Shown here in pieces: positions 50,927 to 59,177 of a stretch of DNA of 64,000 nt (positions are counted from its first letter, which is position 1; every line of letters begins with the position of its first letter). The notes under the pieces were generated by a model. It made no database searches. It was not told the origin of the DNA and saw only the letters and a list, made by a program, of their open reading frames with translations. The position numbers and the translations under genes were made by a program. The DNA comes from DASWZN01 sp036404435 (GTDB taxonomy: Bacteria > Acidobacteriota > Terriglobia > Bryobacterales > Bryobacteraceae): the NCBI GenBank assembly GCA_036404435.1, contig DASWZN010000060.1:1-64000 (forward strand), in the 5' to 3' direction.

Positions 50927-52221
50927 GCGCAAGCCTCGGGCCATCGTCCCCCGGCGCGGGCGCGTCGCCGGTGCAGCTCGAAAAGCTCTCGCTCGGGGTG
51001 GGGGACCGCTTCGGGCATCAGGCTGGCGCCCAGCTCCGGGGCTGTATGCTGGCCGTCCAGGCCGGCGTCGCCGTCATTCCGGTCTGGAACAAGTCTAACC
51101 GCGAGCACGGGATCGTCGGATCCGAGCCTTCCGCGGTGCGGGCCGCGGCCGACCGGGCCGTGCGGGAACTGGGCTGGCGGCGGCCCTACCACGTGGACGC
51201 CGATCACATCACCTTACGGACGGTGGACCGCTTCATCCCGGTTTGCGATTTCTACACTCTGGACGTCGCCGACGCCATCGGACAACCGGCTGCCGCAGCG
51301 GATCTCGACGCCTTCCTCGCCCGGCACACCGAGCTGGCCGGCCGCATTCCGGTCCCGGGCATCGACGGCGATCTGAGGATTTCGCCCCGCTCGCTCCGAG
51401 ATATCGCGCAGCGCTTCCTCCATCCGGTGCGGGAAGCCGGGCGCATCTATCGCTACGTCGAGGAGCGGACGAGCGAGGCGGGGTTCATCCCCGAAATCTC
51501 GATGGACGAGACGGACGCTCCGCAAACCCCCGCCGAGCTGCTGGTCATCCTGGCCGCGATTGCGGACGAGGACATCCCCATCCAGACCATCGCACCGAAG
51601 TTCGTGGGCCGCTTCAACAAGGGCGTGGATTACGTGGGCGGCGTCGCGGAGTTCGAGAAATGCTTCCGGAGCGATCTGGCCGTCGTCGCTTACGCGGCGA
51701 GGCACTATGCCCTGCCCGCGAACCTGAAGCTCAGCGTCCATTCGGGAAGCGACAAGTTCTCGATCTACGGACCGATGCGGCGGGCCTTGCGGGACTTCGG
51801 AGCCGGCATCCACCTAAAGACGGCGGGCACCACCTGGCTGGAGGAGTTGATCGGGCTGGCGGAAGCCGGAGGAGACGGCCTGGCGCTCGCCCAGGAGATC
51901 TACGGCGAAGCCTGGTCTCACCGCGAGGCGCTGTGCGCGCCCTATCTCTCGGTGATCGATATCGACGCCGATCGCCTCCCCGCTCCCGCCGAGGTGCGCA
52001 ACTGGACTCCGGAACAGTACGTGGCCGCGCTGCGGCACGACCGTTCGAACCCTGCCTTCAACCCCGACCTCCGCCAGTTGCTGCATGTGGGCTACAAGAT
52101 CGCCGCGAAAATGGGGCGCCGCTTCCTGGACGCGCTGGAGCGGTACGAGGAGCCCATCTCCCGCAACGTCACTCTGAACCTGTGGGAGCGGCACATCGGG
52201 CCGCTCTTCCTGGGAAACTGA
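50923..52221 (+). CDS. uxaE: Tagaturonate epimerase (UxaE family)
   Basis: ATG 50923 gives 432 residues; an in-frame GTG at 50896 is an alternative. The pattern across VDADHITLRTVDRFIPVCDF, PEISMDETDAPQTPAELLVI, IAPKFVGRFNKGVDYVGGV, LSVHSGSDKFSIYGPMRRAL and LHVGYKIAAKMG matches the UxaE family, with conserved His and Asp residues as likely metal ligands. The enzyme interconverts D-tagaturonate and D-fructuronate in galacturonate breakdown. It is followed 3 bp later by a polygalacturonase gene and lies in the pectin island. Confidence 0.85.
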   Translation: MSASLGPSSPGAGASPVQLEKLSLGVGDRFGHQAGAQLRGCMLAVQAGVAVIPVWNKSNREHGIVGSEPSAVRAAADRAVRELGWRRPYHVDADHITLRTVDRFIPVCDFYTLDVADAIGQPAAAADLDAFLARHTELAGRIPVPGIDGDLRISPRSLRDIAQRFLHPVREAGRIYRYVEERTSEAGFIPEISMDETDAPQTPAELLVILAAIADEDIPIQTIAPKFVGRFNKGVDYVGGVAEFEKCFRSDLAVVAYAARHYALPANLKLSVHSGSDKFSIYGPMRRALRDFGAGIHLKTAGTTWLEELIGLAEAGGDGLALAQEIYGEAWSHREALCAPYLSVIDIDADRLPAPAEVRNWTPEQYVAALRHDRSNPAFNPDLRQLLHVGYKIAAKMGRRFLDALERYEEPISRNVTLNLWERHIGPLFLGN

Positions 52222-52224
52222 CCG

Positions 52225-53583
52225 GTGCGGCTCACCCTTGCGCTATTGGCCGCGGCCGCGGCGTGGCACGCCTGCGCCCAGGACACGCGCCACGTCACCG
52301 AGCCCGTCATCCCCCCTAGTTGCGCCGTGTTAGCGGCCAGGCTTGCCTCTGCCGGCGGCCGAACCCTGGCCGGGGCGGACGAAGACAAGCTCGACACTGG
52401 CCGCATCCAGGGCGCCATTGACGGCTGCGCCAGGGGCCGGGCCGTCGAACTCAAAGCCGCGCGCGGGCAGGACGCGTTTCTCTCCGGACCGCTCCAGCTG
52501 CGCGACGGCGTCACGCTGCGGGTGGACGGCGGGGCCATTCTTTTCGGGTCGCGAAACCCGCGCGACTACGACCTCCGACCGGGCAGTTGCGGCATCGTGG
52601 ACCGGGACGGCCACGGCTGCAAGGCGTTGATCGGCGGGGATGGCGTCGCCCACGCCGCGGTGATGGGCGATGGCGTCATCGACGGCCGCGGATGGGCCAC
52701 GCTGATCGGAACGAACGTCACCTGGTGGGAGCTGGCCGAGCGGGCGCGCGCTGGCGGGTTTCAGAACTGCCCCCGCCTGATCGTGGTGTCGCACAGCACC
52801 GATTTCACTCTCTACCGGATCACGCTGAAGAACTCCGGCAACTTCCATGTCTATTTCGATTCCGGAGACGGCTTCACGGCCTGGGGCGTCGTCATCGACA
52901 CACCGGAGACTGCCCGCAACACCGATGGCATCGATCCCTCGCGTTCGAGGAACGTCACCATCGAGCATTGCTGGATACACACCGGCGACGATCATGTCGC
53001 CATCAAGGCCGCCGGCCATTCGTCTCACATCACGGTCGCGCACAATCACTTCTATACCGGGCACGGCATGTCCATCGGCAGCGAGACCAGCGGGGGCGCG
53101 AGCAACATACGCGTAACGGATCTGTCGATCGACGGCGCCGACAATGGAATCCGCATCAAATCGAATTCCGGCCGCGGCGGCGTGGTCGAGGACGTGGTCT
53201 ACAGCGACGTGTGCATTCGCGGCACCCGGGACCCCATTCTGATGGACACCGATTACGCCCACTACGGCCGCGGCGGGACCAGCATACCGGTCTTCACGGG
53301 GATCGATCTACGCGATGTTCGAGTGCAGGGGGGCGGCAGGATCACCTTACAGGGCTACGACGAAACACACCGCCTCGGCATGACTCTGGACGGCGTTCAG
53401 GTGGATTCGGACCCGGCACAGGTAGTCGCGTCGCACGCGGACCTGGTCCTCGGCCCCGGTCCCGTGAACTTCCGCCCCTCCGGCCCGGACGTCACGCTCC
53501 GTGAGGCCGCGCGGGCCGGCGCCCCCGAGGCATGCCAGGGCAAGTTCGTCCCTATGCCGGGGGAAGGCCCCGATCAGAGATAG
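52225..53583 (+). CDS. Secreted GH28 polygalacturonase-like protein
   Basis: GTG 52225 gives 452 residues, with a signal peptide to about residue 19. The beta-helix carries the GH28 catalytic motifs NTDGIDPS, TGDDHVAIK, GHGMSIGS and IRIKSN; the three catalytic Asp residues are present. It would hydrolyse de-esterified pectin. It is co-transcribed with uxaE and overlaps the convergent cupin gene by 10 bp. Confidence 0.88.
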   Translation: MRLTLALLAAAAAWHACAQDTRHVTEPVIPPSCAVLAARLASAGGRTLAGADEDKLDTGRIQGAIDGCARGRAVELKAARGQDAFLSGPLQLRDGVTLRVDGGAILFGSRNPRDYDLRPGSCGIVDRDGHGCKALIGGDGVAHAAVMGDGVIDGRGWATLIGTNVTWWELAERARAGGFQNCPRLIVVSHSTDFTLYRITLKNSGNFHVYFDSGDGFTAWGVVIDTPETARNTDGIDPSRSRNVTIEHCWIHTGDDHVAIKAAGHSSHITVAHNHFYTGHGMSIGSETSGGASNIRVTDLSIDGADNGIRIKSNSGRGGVVEDVVYSDVCIRGTRDPILMDTDYAHYGRGGTSIPVFTGIDLRDVRVQGGGRITLQGYDETHRLGMTLDGVQVDSDPAQVVASHADLVLGPGPVNFRPSGPDVTLREAARAGAPEACQGKFVPMPGEGPDQR

Positions 53584-53924
53584 TCGAGCCGGGGAGGCGT
53601 GAACACGTCGATCACCACGGACGGCTCCATCGCCGACGCCTGATGCTCCACTCCGCCCCGGACCACGAAGCTGTCGCCCGAGCCGGCTTCGAACGTCCGG
53701 CCGCCGGCGGTGACCCGGAGCCGGCCTGAGGCGACGTAGACCACCTGATCGTGCGGATGGCTGTGCGCCGCGCCGGCCCAGTTCCCTTCCATGCGGTGCT
53801 CGACCAGGAACAGCTTATCGTTGTGGGCGCCCACGCGGCGCGTGAGGCCGGGCTCAGGATAGCTCGGGCGCACGTCGGCGCCCACAACCCACGCGACATC
53901 GGGGTATTCGTTTTTTGTGTCCAT
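53574..53924 (-). CDS. Small cupin-domain protein
   Basis: The 116-residue protein is a single cupin barrel: first motif GAAHSHPHDQVVYVASGRLR (metal-binding His residues) and second motif GDSFVVRGGVEHQAS. It resembles the KdgF-type cupins found in pectin operons, which linearise unsaturated galacturonate, so a role in that step is plausible. It lies 3 bp after kduD. The KdgF assignment is inference. Confidence 0.75.
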   Translation of the reverse strand: MDTKNEYPDVAWVVGADVRPSYPEPGLTRRVGAHNDKLFLVEHRMEGNWAGAAHSHPHDQVVYVASGRLRVTAGGRTFEAGSGDSFVVRGGVEHQASAMEPSVVIDVFTPPRLDYL

Positions 53925-53927
53925 GAT

Positions 53928-54692
53928 TCACCTGGCTAACCAGCCGCCATCGACCACCAGAACGTGCCCGTTGACGTAATCGCCGGCGGCGGATGCCAGA
54001 AAGACCGCCGTTCCGGCCACATCGCGCGGAGTGCCCCAGCGGCCCGCCGGAATGCGCTCCAGGATCTGGCGGCTTCGAACCGGGTCGGCGCGCAAGGCGG
54101 CCGTGTTGTCGGTGGCCATGTAGCCGGGCGCAATGGCGTTCACCTGGATGCCCTTACCCGCCCACTCGTTGGCCAGCGCCTTGGTCAGTTGAGCCACCGC
54201 CCCTTTGGCGGCCGCATAGGACGGCACGAAGACTCCCCCCTGGAACGAGAGCAACGAGGCGACATTGATGATCTTGCCGCGTCCCTGCGCCAGCATGTGC
54301 CGCCCCGCGGCCTGGCAGAGCCGGAAGACCGCGTTGAGGTTGACTTCGATCACGTCGTTCCAATCCCGCGCGGTGAACTCGGCCGCGGGCGCGCGCCGGA
54401 TGATCCCGGCATTATTGATGAGAATATCGATCGAGCCGAACTCCCGCACCGTCCGCTCGACCAGCTCTTCGCACACCCCCGGTTGGGAGACATCGCCCAC
54501 CGCCCGGGCGGCTCTGGCTCCGGCCGCGCACACGGCCGCGCACACTTCGTCGATCCCGGTGGCGTCCTTGCCATGGACCACCACGTTCGCGCCGGCCTCC
54601 GCGAGCCCCACCGCCATGCCCGCCCCCAGGCCGCTTTGCGAGCCGGTAACCAGCGCGTTCTTGCCTGTCAAGCCGAACGACTCGAGGTTCAT
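53928..54692 (-). CDS. kduD: 2-deoxy-D-gluconate 3-dehydrogenase / KduD-like SDR
   Basis: ATG 54692 overlaps the upstream isomerase stop as ATGA and gives 254 residues. SDR motifs are TGSQSGLGAGMA, NNAGIIRRAP, Ser in NVASLLSFQGG, YAAAKGAV. The PGYMATDNTAALRADPVRSR stretch is typical of KduD. It reduces 2,5-diketo-3-deoxygluconate to KDG. It is the third gene of the GH28-isomerase-kduD-cupin operon. Confidence 0.88.
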   Translation of the reverse strand: MNLESFGLTGKNALVTGSQSGLGAGMAVGLAEAGANVVVHGKDATGIDEVCAAVCAAGARAARAVGDVSQPGVCEELVERTVREFGSIDILINNAGIIRRAPAAEFTARDWNDVIEVNLNAVFRLCQAAGRHMLAQGRGKIINVASLLSFQGGVFVPSYAAAKGAVAQLTKALANEWAGKGIQVNAIAPGYMATDNTAALRADPVRSRQILERIPAGRWGTPRDVAGTAVFLASAAGDYVNGHVLVVDGGWLAR

Positions 54693-55513
54693 TTCCGGCT
54701 CGCTTCCAGGCCCGACCCGCCCCCGGCGAAGGCGGGCTGCACGTTCACCACGCCGAACTGCCGGTCCTCCTTTTCCCGGTGCGCCGCCATGGCCCATAGG
54801 AAAACGATCCGGTGGCCTGGCACGGCAACATTGGGATGGTACCCGGCCGGCATCAGGACGGCGTCGCCGTCGCGGACCACGGTCACCAGCTCGGGGTATT
54901 CCGTGTCGTTATAGACGAGCTGGATGCCGAAAGCCGGTTCGGGCATGTCGAAGTAGACATACATTTCTTCCAGCATCGCGGTATGCTCGTGCGGCGGCCA
55001 GCTGGTCCAATTCCCCGGCTCCGAGAAGGTGAAGCCCGCCACCAGGCGGCCCGCCTCGACATTCTTGCCGAGCACGATATTGACTTGCCGCTGCTGCCCC
55101 GGCGTGCCCGCGGTGAACACCAGCGCCGGGTTCTTGGCCGCCTCCGAGTGACGGACCAGTTGCAACGGATACTGTCCCTTCACCGGCGCCGAGAACTCCG
55201 CGATATCCGCGCTCTCGCCGGCATCCACCCGCACCTGGCTCCAGCGCGGCAGGTAGATGCCATCGTACTGGCTCAGCACGAAGTCCTCGCCGCCCACGCT
55301 CAAAGCCGCGGCGCCCGACAGAACGATCAGGCCGGTCTCCTGGCTGTTGGTCTTGAAGGTGACGGATTTCGTCTCGCCCCGCAGAATGATTCGCCCGTAG
55401 GAGAGATGGCGATTCGTGCTGTTGGCGGGCGTCACCCAGACGTGCCGGCCCGCACGGGCATTCGTCTTTCGAAAGACCATCCTCTCCATTTGCGTCTGTG
55501 CCAGCGTTGCCAT
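54689..55513 (-). CDS. KduI/IolB-family isomerase
   Basis: The 274-residue bicupin protein contains SWPPHEHTAMLEEMYVYFDM and AVLMPAGYHPNVAVPGH, with metal-binding His and Glu residues. The motifs are nearer to IolB (5-deoxyglucuronate isomerase) than to the E. coli KduI form. In this operon, ahead of kduD, it probably serves the KduI step, isomerising the unsaturated uronate product. No other inositol genes are nearby. Confidence 0.78.
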   Translation of the reverse strand: MATLAQTQMERMVFRKTNARAGRHVWVTPANSTNRHLSYGRIILRGETKSVTFKTNSQETGLIVLSGAAALSVGGEDFVLSQYDGIYLPRWSQVRVDAGESADIAEFSAPVKGQYPLQLVRHSEAAKNPALVFTAGTPGQQRQVNIVLGKNVEAGRLVAGFTFSEPGNWTSWPPHEHTAMLEEMYVYFDMPEPAFGIQLVYNDTEYPELVTVVRDGDAVLMPAGYHPNVAVPGHRIVFLWAMAAHREKEDRQFGVVNVQPAFAGGGSGLEASRK

Positions 55514-55519
55514 GGTGTT

Positions 55520-56932
55520 CTACCTCCCCGTGAAAACTGCGCCGTTGATCTTTACGTTCGCACACGTGAGACCCTCCACGTGCTCGATAATGTTCGGCTC
55601 CGCGATGTTGTCGAAGGTGCAGTCGGCTAGCCGCAGGTCCCGGATCGGCGCGTTCCGGAATCCTCGCAGTTGAAGAGCGTACTTGCTCTTCTTGCAGGTC
55701 ACGTTGCGGACGTCGATATCGTGGACATTGGGGCGCTCCGGACCGTTCTCCCCCTCCTCGTAGTGAAAGTCGACCTGGAGAACGGCTTCGGAGACCTCGC
55801 CGATTTCGATGTTCCGGAAATACACGTGCTCGATCGTTCCGCCCCGCACCGCGTTAGTCTTGAAGCGCAGAGCCTGATTGAGATTGGGGCTGTCCAGGCG
55901 GCAGTTCTCGGCGAACACGTTGCGCACGCTTCCCGACATCTCGCTTCCGATGGTCAGGGCGCCGTGGCCGTCCTTCATGCGGCATCCCCGGATCACGACG
56001 TTCTCGGTGGGCTTCGCCATCCGCCGGCTATCCCGGTTGCGCCCCGCCTTGATGGCGATGCAGTCGTCGCCGGTGTCGAAGGTGCAGTTCTCGATCAATA
56101 CGTCAGTGCAGGAGTCCGGATCGCAGCCGTCGGTATTGGGCCCATGGGACGCGATGCGGACGTCGCGAATCGTCACGTTGCTGCACAACAGAGGGCTGAT
56201 TTCGAACATCGGCGAGTCTTTGACCGTGACTCCTTCAATCAGGATGTTCTTCGAGCGGCAGGGCCCCAGCAGGTTCGGCCGCAGGTAGTGCCCCTCGCCG
56301 AAAACGCGCTTTTCGATGGGGATGTCCCGGGCCCCCATCTCGAACAGCGCATTCCGCGCGTCGTCCTGCTGAGGAACGCCGGGGCGCCACCCGCAGTTGG
56401 TTCTGGCTTTCCAGGGCCACCAGTGCTCGCAATCGGCCTGGCCGTCGAGAGTGCCACCGCCTGTGACCGCCAGGTTCTCTTCGCCGTCGGCATAAATCAG
56501 GGGCGAGTAGTTCAGGCACTCGACGCCCTCCCAGCGGGTGTAAACCACCGGCAGGTAACGCTTCGCGTCGCGACTGAATTTGAGCGTCGAGCCCTCGGGC
56601 ACGTGCAGGTTGACGTTGCTCTTGAGCCGGATCGGGCCGGTGGAAAAGGCGCCCGCGGGAAACGTCACGCGCCCGCCCCCGGCGCGAGTGCATTCCGCGA
56701 TCGCCCGGGCAATCGCTTCGCTGCAGTCCGTCTTGCCATCGCCCAGAGCCCCATACCGAGTTACATCAAAGTCCCGCTTCGGGAAAACGGGCGGCTTAAT
56801 GCGAGCCAGAATCCGCCCGACTTCATCGTCCCACGCCGACGCACGCGCCGGTTTCGCCAGCCAACCGGCCGCGGCCACACCTCCAGCCAGTCTGAGAAAG
56901 GTGCGCCTGCTCGAACCGCGATCGCCGATCAT
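55520..56932 (-). CDS. Tat-exported GH28 polygalacturonase
   Basis: ATG 56932 has AGGGGA 9 bp upstream and gives 470 residues. A twin-arginine signal, SRRTFLRLAGGVAAAGWLA, is followed by a mature N-terminal pectate-lyase-3-like start (FDVTRYGALGDGKTDCSEAI). GH28 motifs are NTDGCDPDSC, TGDDCIAIKAG, GHGALTIGS and LRFKTN. It differs clearly from the other GH28 protein and may prefer other ends or side chains of pectin. It heads a four-gene operon with 6-bp spacing to the isomerase. Confidence 0.9.
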   Translation of the reverse strand: MIGDRGSSRRTFLRLAGGVAAAGWLAKPARASAWDDEVGRILARIKPPVFPKRDFDVTRYGALGDGKTDCSEAIARAIAECTRAGGGRVTFPAGAFSTGPIRLKSNVNLHVPEGSTLKFSRDAKRYLPVVYTRWEGVECLNYSPLIYADGEENLAVTGGGTLDGQADCEHWWPWKARTNCGWRPGVPQQDDARNALFEMGARDIPIEKRVFGEGHYLRPNLLGPCRSKNILIEGVTVKDSPMFEISPLLCSNVTIRDVRIASHGPNTDGCDPDSCTDVLIENCTFDTGDDCIAIKAGRNRDSRRMAKPTENVVIRGCRMKDGHGALTIGSEMSGSVRNVFAENCRLDSPNLNQALRFKTNAVRGGTIEHVYFRNIEIGEVSEAVLQVDFHYEEGENGPERPNVHDIDVRNVTCKKSKYALQLRGFRNAPIRDLRLADCTFDNIAEPNIIEHVEGLTCANVKINGAVFTGR

Positions 56933-56951
56933 GAGAGAGGTCCCCTTGACG

Positions 56952-56980
56952 AGACTAGGTTCGCTCCCCGGATATGTCAA
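56952..56980 (-). promoter_or_regulatory. Promoter of the GH28-kduI/iolB-kduD operon
   Basis: On the minus strand TTGACA (56975-56980) and TAGTCT (56952-56957) are 17 bp apart, near consensus. Transcription would start near 56945. Confidence 0.55.
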
Positions 56981-56999
56981 TGCGAAACAACTGAAACCT

Positions 57000-57013
57000 C
57001 CGTTGAGCAACGG
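57000..57013. promoter_or_regulatory. Operator-like palindrome in the divergent region
   Basis: CCGTTGAGCAACGG has perfect 6-bp arms around AG. It lies 20 bp upstream of the -35 of the GH28 operon promoter and could also affect the divergent oxidoreductase gene. The regulator is unknown. Confidence 0.35.
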
Positions 57014-57142
57014 TGAACGATCGCGGGTCCGTTCGCGCTGGAGCGCCGAACCACGACTATACGGGAGCGGCCTCCGTCCCCAAGCGAACATTCCGAACCT
57101 GAATGTCGTACTTGTGATACTGTGGCCCCACGAGGTGAAGGC

Positions 57143-58780
57143 ATGCCTGACAACAAGTACAACCGCCGCCAGATCATTCAATCCGCGTTGGCCTTGGTCC
57201 CCGGGGCCGGCCTGAATTGGGACGCCCTCCCGGCCGCGAGGTCCACCCCCTCGGGCGCGGATGAGTTCGACGCCGTGATCGTCGGAGCGGGCCTGGGCGG
57301 TCTGAGTTGCGGGGCCGCGTTCGCCAGGCAGGGCTTCAAAACCCTGATTCTCGAGAAGCATGACAAGCCCGGCGGCTACGCCACCACGTTCCGGCGGCCG
57401 GGCGGCTTTGTGTTCGATGTCTCGCTGCACTCGACCACGGTCGGCGAGCGCGGCGGCGTCCGCAACCTGATCCCCGGCTTCCCGGAGATAACGGATGTGG
57501 AGTTCGTCCCGCACCGCACGCTGTACCGCGCCATCTTCCCGGATCACGACATCCGCGTTCCGCCCCGCGACCTCCCCGCGTACATCCAGACCCTGGTTGG
57601 CCTGTTCCCCGCCGAGGAGGCGGGCATCCGGGCCCTGTTCGAGGACATGCGGGGCGTCACGGCCGACATCGGCAAGCTCTCCCAGGCAGCGGGCAAAATC
57701 GAAATGAGCCGGTTCCCGGTGGAGTTCCCGCACCTGGTGCGCGCCGCCGGCCAAACCTGGGGCGCCATGATGGACGCGCGCATCAAGGACGGCCGGCTGA
57801 AGGCCATCGTCTCCGTGCTCTGGCCTTACTACGGACTGCCGCCCTCTAAACTGGCAAGTTTCTACTATGCCCTCCCGACCATGGGCTATCTCGAGGAAGG
57901 CGGCTACTATCCCAAGGGCAAGTCGCAAGAGATCAGCGACGCGCTGGTTTCGCTCATCACCGCCCGGGGCGGCAAGGTGCTGCTCAACACGGAAGTGGCG
58001 AAGGTCCTTACCAAGAACGGCGCGGCCTACGGCGTCCGAACCGCCGACGGCCACGAGTACACCGCCAAGGCAGTCGTCGCCAACTCCAATCCGCACGACC
58101 TGTTCCATTCCCTGGTCGAAGACGACGGCCGCCTGAAAGACTACCTGGCGCGCATGGACCGCTGGACACCGAGCCTCTCGTCCTTCCAGGTGTTCCTGGG
58201 ACTCAAGAAGGACCTGGTGGGCTCGCTGGGCATTCCCGATACCGAAATCTTCTGCGGCTCCGGATACGATCCCGAGGCCGGGTACGCGGCTGCGCTCAAC
58301 GCCGACATGACCAATCCCAGCGTGGGCGTCACCCTCTACGACAACCTGTATCCCGGCTACTCCCCGCCTGGGAAGAACACCATCGGCCTCATCACGCTCC
58401 ACGGCTACGGTCATTGGGAGAAGTACGAGGCCGACTACCGGCAGGGACGGAAGACCGCCTACCGGGCGGAGAAAGAGCGAATAGCGGACATTCTGATCCG
58501 GCGCGCGGAGGAGAGGCTGCTACCCGGCCTCTCGAAAGCGATCGAGGTCAAGGAAATCGGAACGCCGCTCACCAACGTTCGCTATACCGCCAACTACCAC
58601 GGCTCGATTTACGGCTGGGATCAGACACTGGACAACTCCGGCATGCGCCGAATGGCCCACACCACCCCCATTGCGAACCTCTTTCTCTCCGGAGCCTGGA
58701 CCCGACCGGGAGGCGGCTACTCCGCCGTCCTCATGAGCGGCATCGATTGCTTCCAGGAAGCGACCCGAAACTGGACCTGA
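57143..58780 (+). CDS. FAD-dependent oxidoreductase, phytoene desaturase/CRTISO-like, with Tat-like signal
   Basis: ATG 57143 follows GAGGTGAAGG and gives 545 residues. The leader has NRRQIIQSALALVPGAGLNW, Tat-like. The FAD-binding motif VIVGAGLGGLSCGAAFARQG and EKHDKPGGYATTFRRPGGF mark the CrtI/CrtISO/retinol saturase superfamily; NLFLSGAWTRPGGGYSAVLM is the C-terminal FAD motif. The substrate is unknown; carotenoid chemistry is not supported by any neighbour. Confidence 0.82.
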   Translation: MPDNKYNRRQIIQSALALVPGAGLNWDALPAARSTPSGADEFDAVIVGAGLGGLSCGAAFARQGFKTLILEKHDKPGGYATTFRRPGGFVFDVSLHSTTVGERGGVRNLIPGFPEITDVEFVPHRTLYRAIFPDHDIRVPPRDLPAYIQTLVGLFPAEEAGIRALFEDMRGVTADIGKLSQAAGKIEMSRFPVEFPHLVRAAGQTWGAMMDARIKDGRLKAIVSVLWPYYGLPPSKLASFYYALPTMGYLEEGGYYPKGKSQEISDALVSLITARGGKVLLNTEVAKVLTKNGAAYGVRTADGHEYTAKAVVANSNPHDLFHSLVEDDGRLKDYLARMDRWTPSLSSFQVFLGLKKDLVGSLGIPDTEIFCGSGYDPEAGYAAALNADMTNPSVGVTLYDNLYPGYSPPGKNTIGLITLHGYGHWEKYEADYRQGRKTAYRAEKERIADILIRRAEERLLPGLSKAIEVKEIGTPLTNVRYTANYHGSIYGWDQTLDNSGMRRMAHTTPIANLFLSGAWTRPGGGYSAVLMSGIDCFQEATRNWT

Positions 58781-59090
58781 GGCGGCCAGCCATCCGGCGG
58801 CCGCCGCCAGTCTTCGGGTATGGCTTGGCACGCCGGGACACCGCAGAATCGCCCCGGTCGACGCGTCATTGCCGGGGGTTGCGCCGCGACGTAACGGGCG
58901 GTGTAACGGGCGAGGTAGCTGCTTTAGCCTTGGTGGCGCACTCCGTCTGTCGCATTCTGACACTCGGAACGGGACACAGGTCCGCGGGAAAGCGAATACG
59001 GCAAAGGCGATTCTGAGAACGTTAGTTTTGGGGCTGGGGCGATCCAGTCAGAGAAGCTACCCGAAACCGGCTCTGAGGCGGCCAGCCATC
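58763..59090 (+). repeat. Imperfect direct repeat flanking the intergenic gap
   Basis: 32-bp copies at 58763-58794 and 59059-59090 match at 29 positions. The first contains the end of the oxidoreductase gene (EATRN and stop); the second also encodes EATRN with a stop at the same place. The second is probably the relic 3' end of a lost tandem copy. The rest of the 397-bp gap 58781-59177 shows no gene other than the promoter near its end. Confidence 0.5.
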
Positions 59091-59140
59091 GAGCCTGCCT
59101 GCCACTCATCCGCCGACCACCACCGCTCCTCTTGGATCGC

Positions 59141-59169
59141 TTGGCGCGCCGGGCCCGGCTCTGTACAAT
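59141..59169 (+). promoter_or_regulatory. Promoter of the PA14-domain gene
   Basis: TTGGCG (59141-59146), a 17-bp spacer, TACAAT (59164-59169). The predicted start is at or within two bases of ATG 59178, so the message may be leaderless. Confidence 0.45.
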
Positions 59170-59177
59170 TGATCGGG

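Noticed and set aside
56933..58414. Extension of the GH28 frame upstream to 58414
   Set aside because: It would run antisense through the oxidoreductase gene; the Tat signal and ribosome site at 56932 mark the true start.
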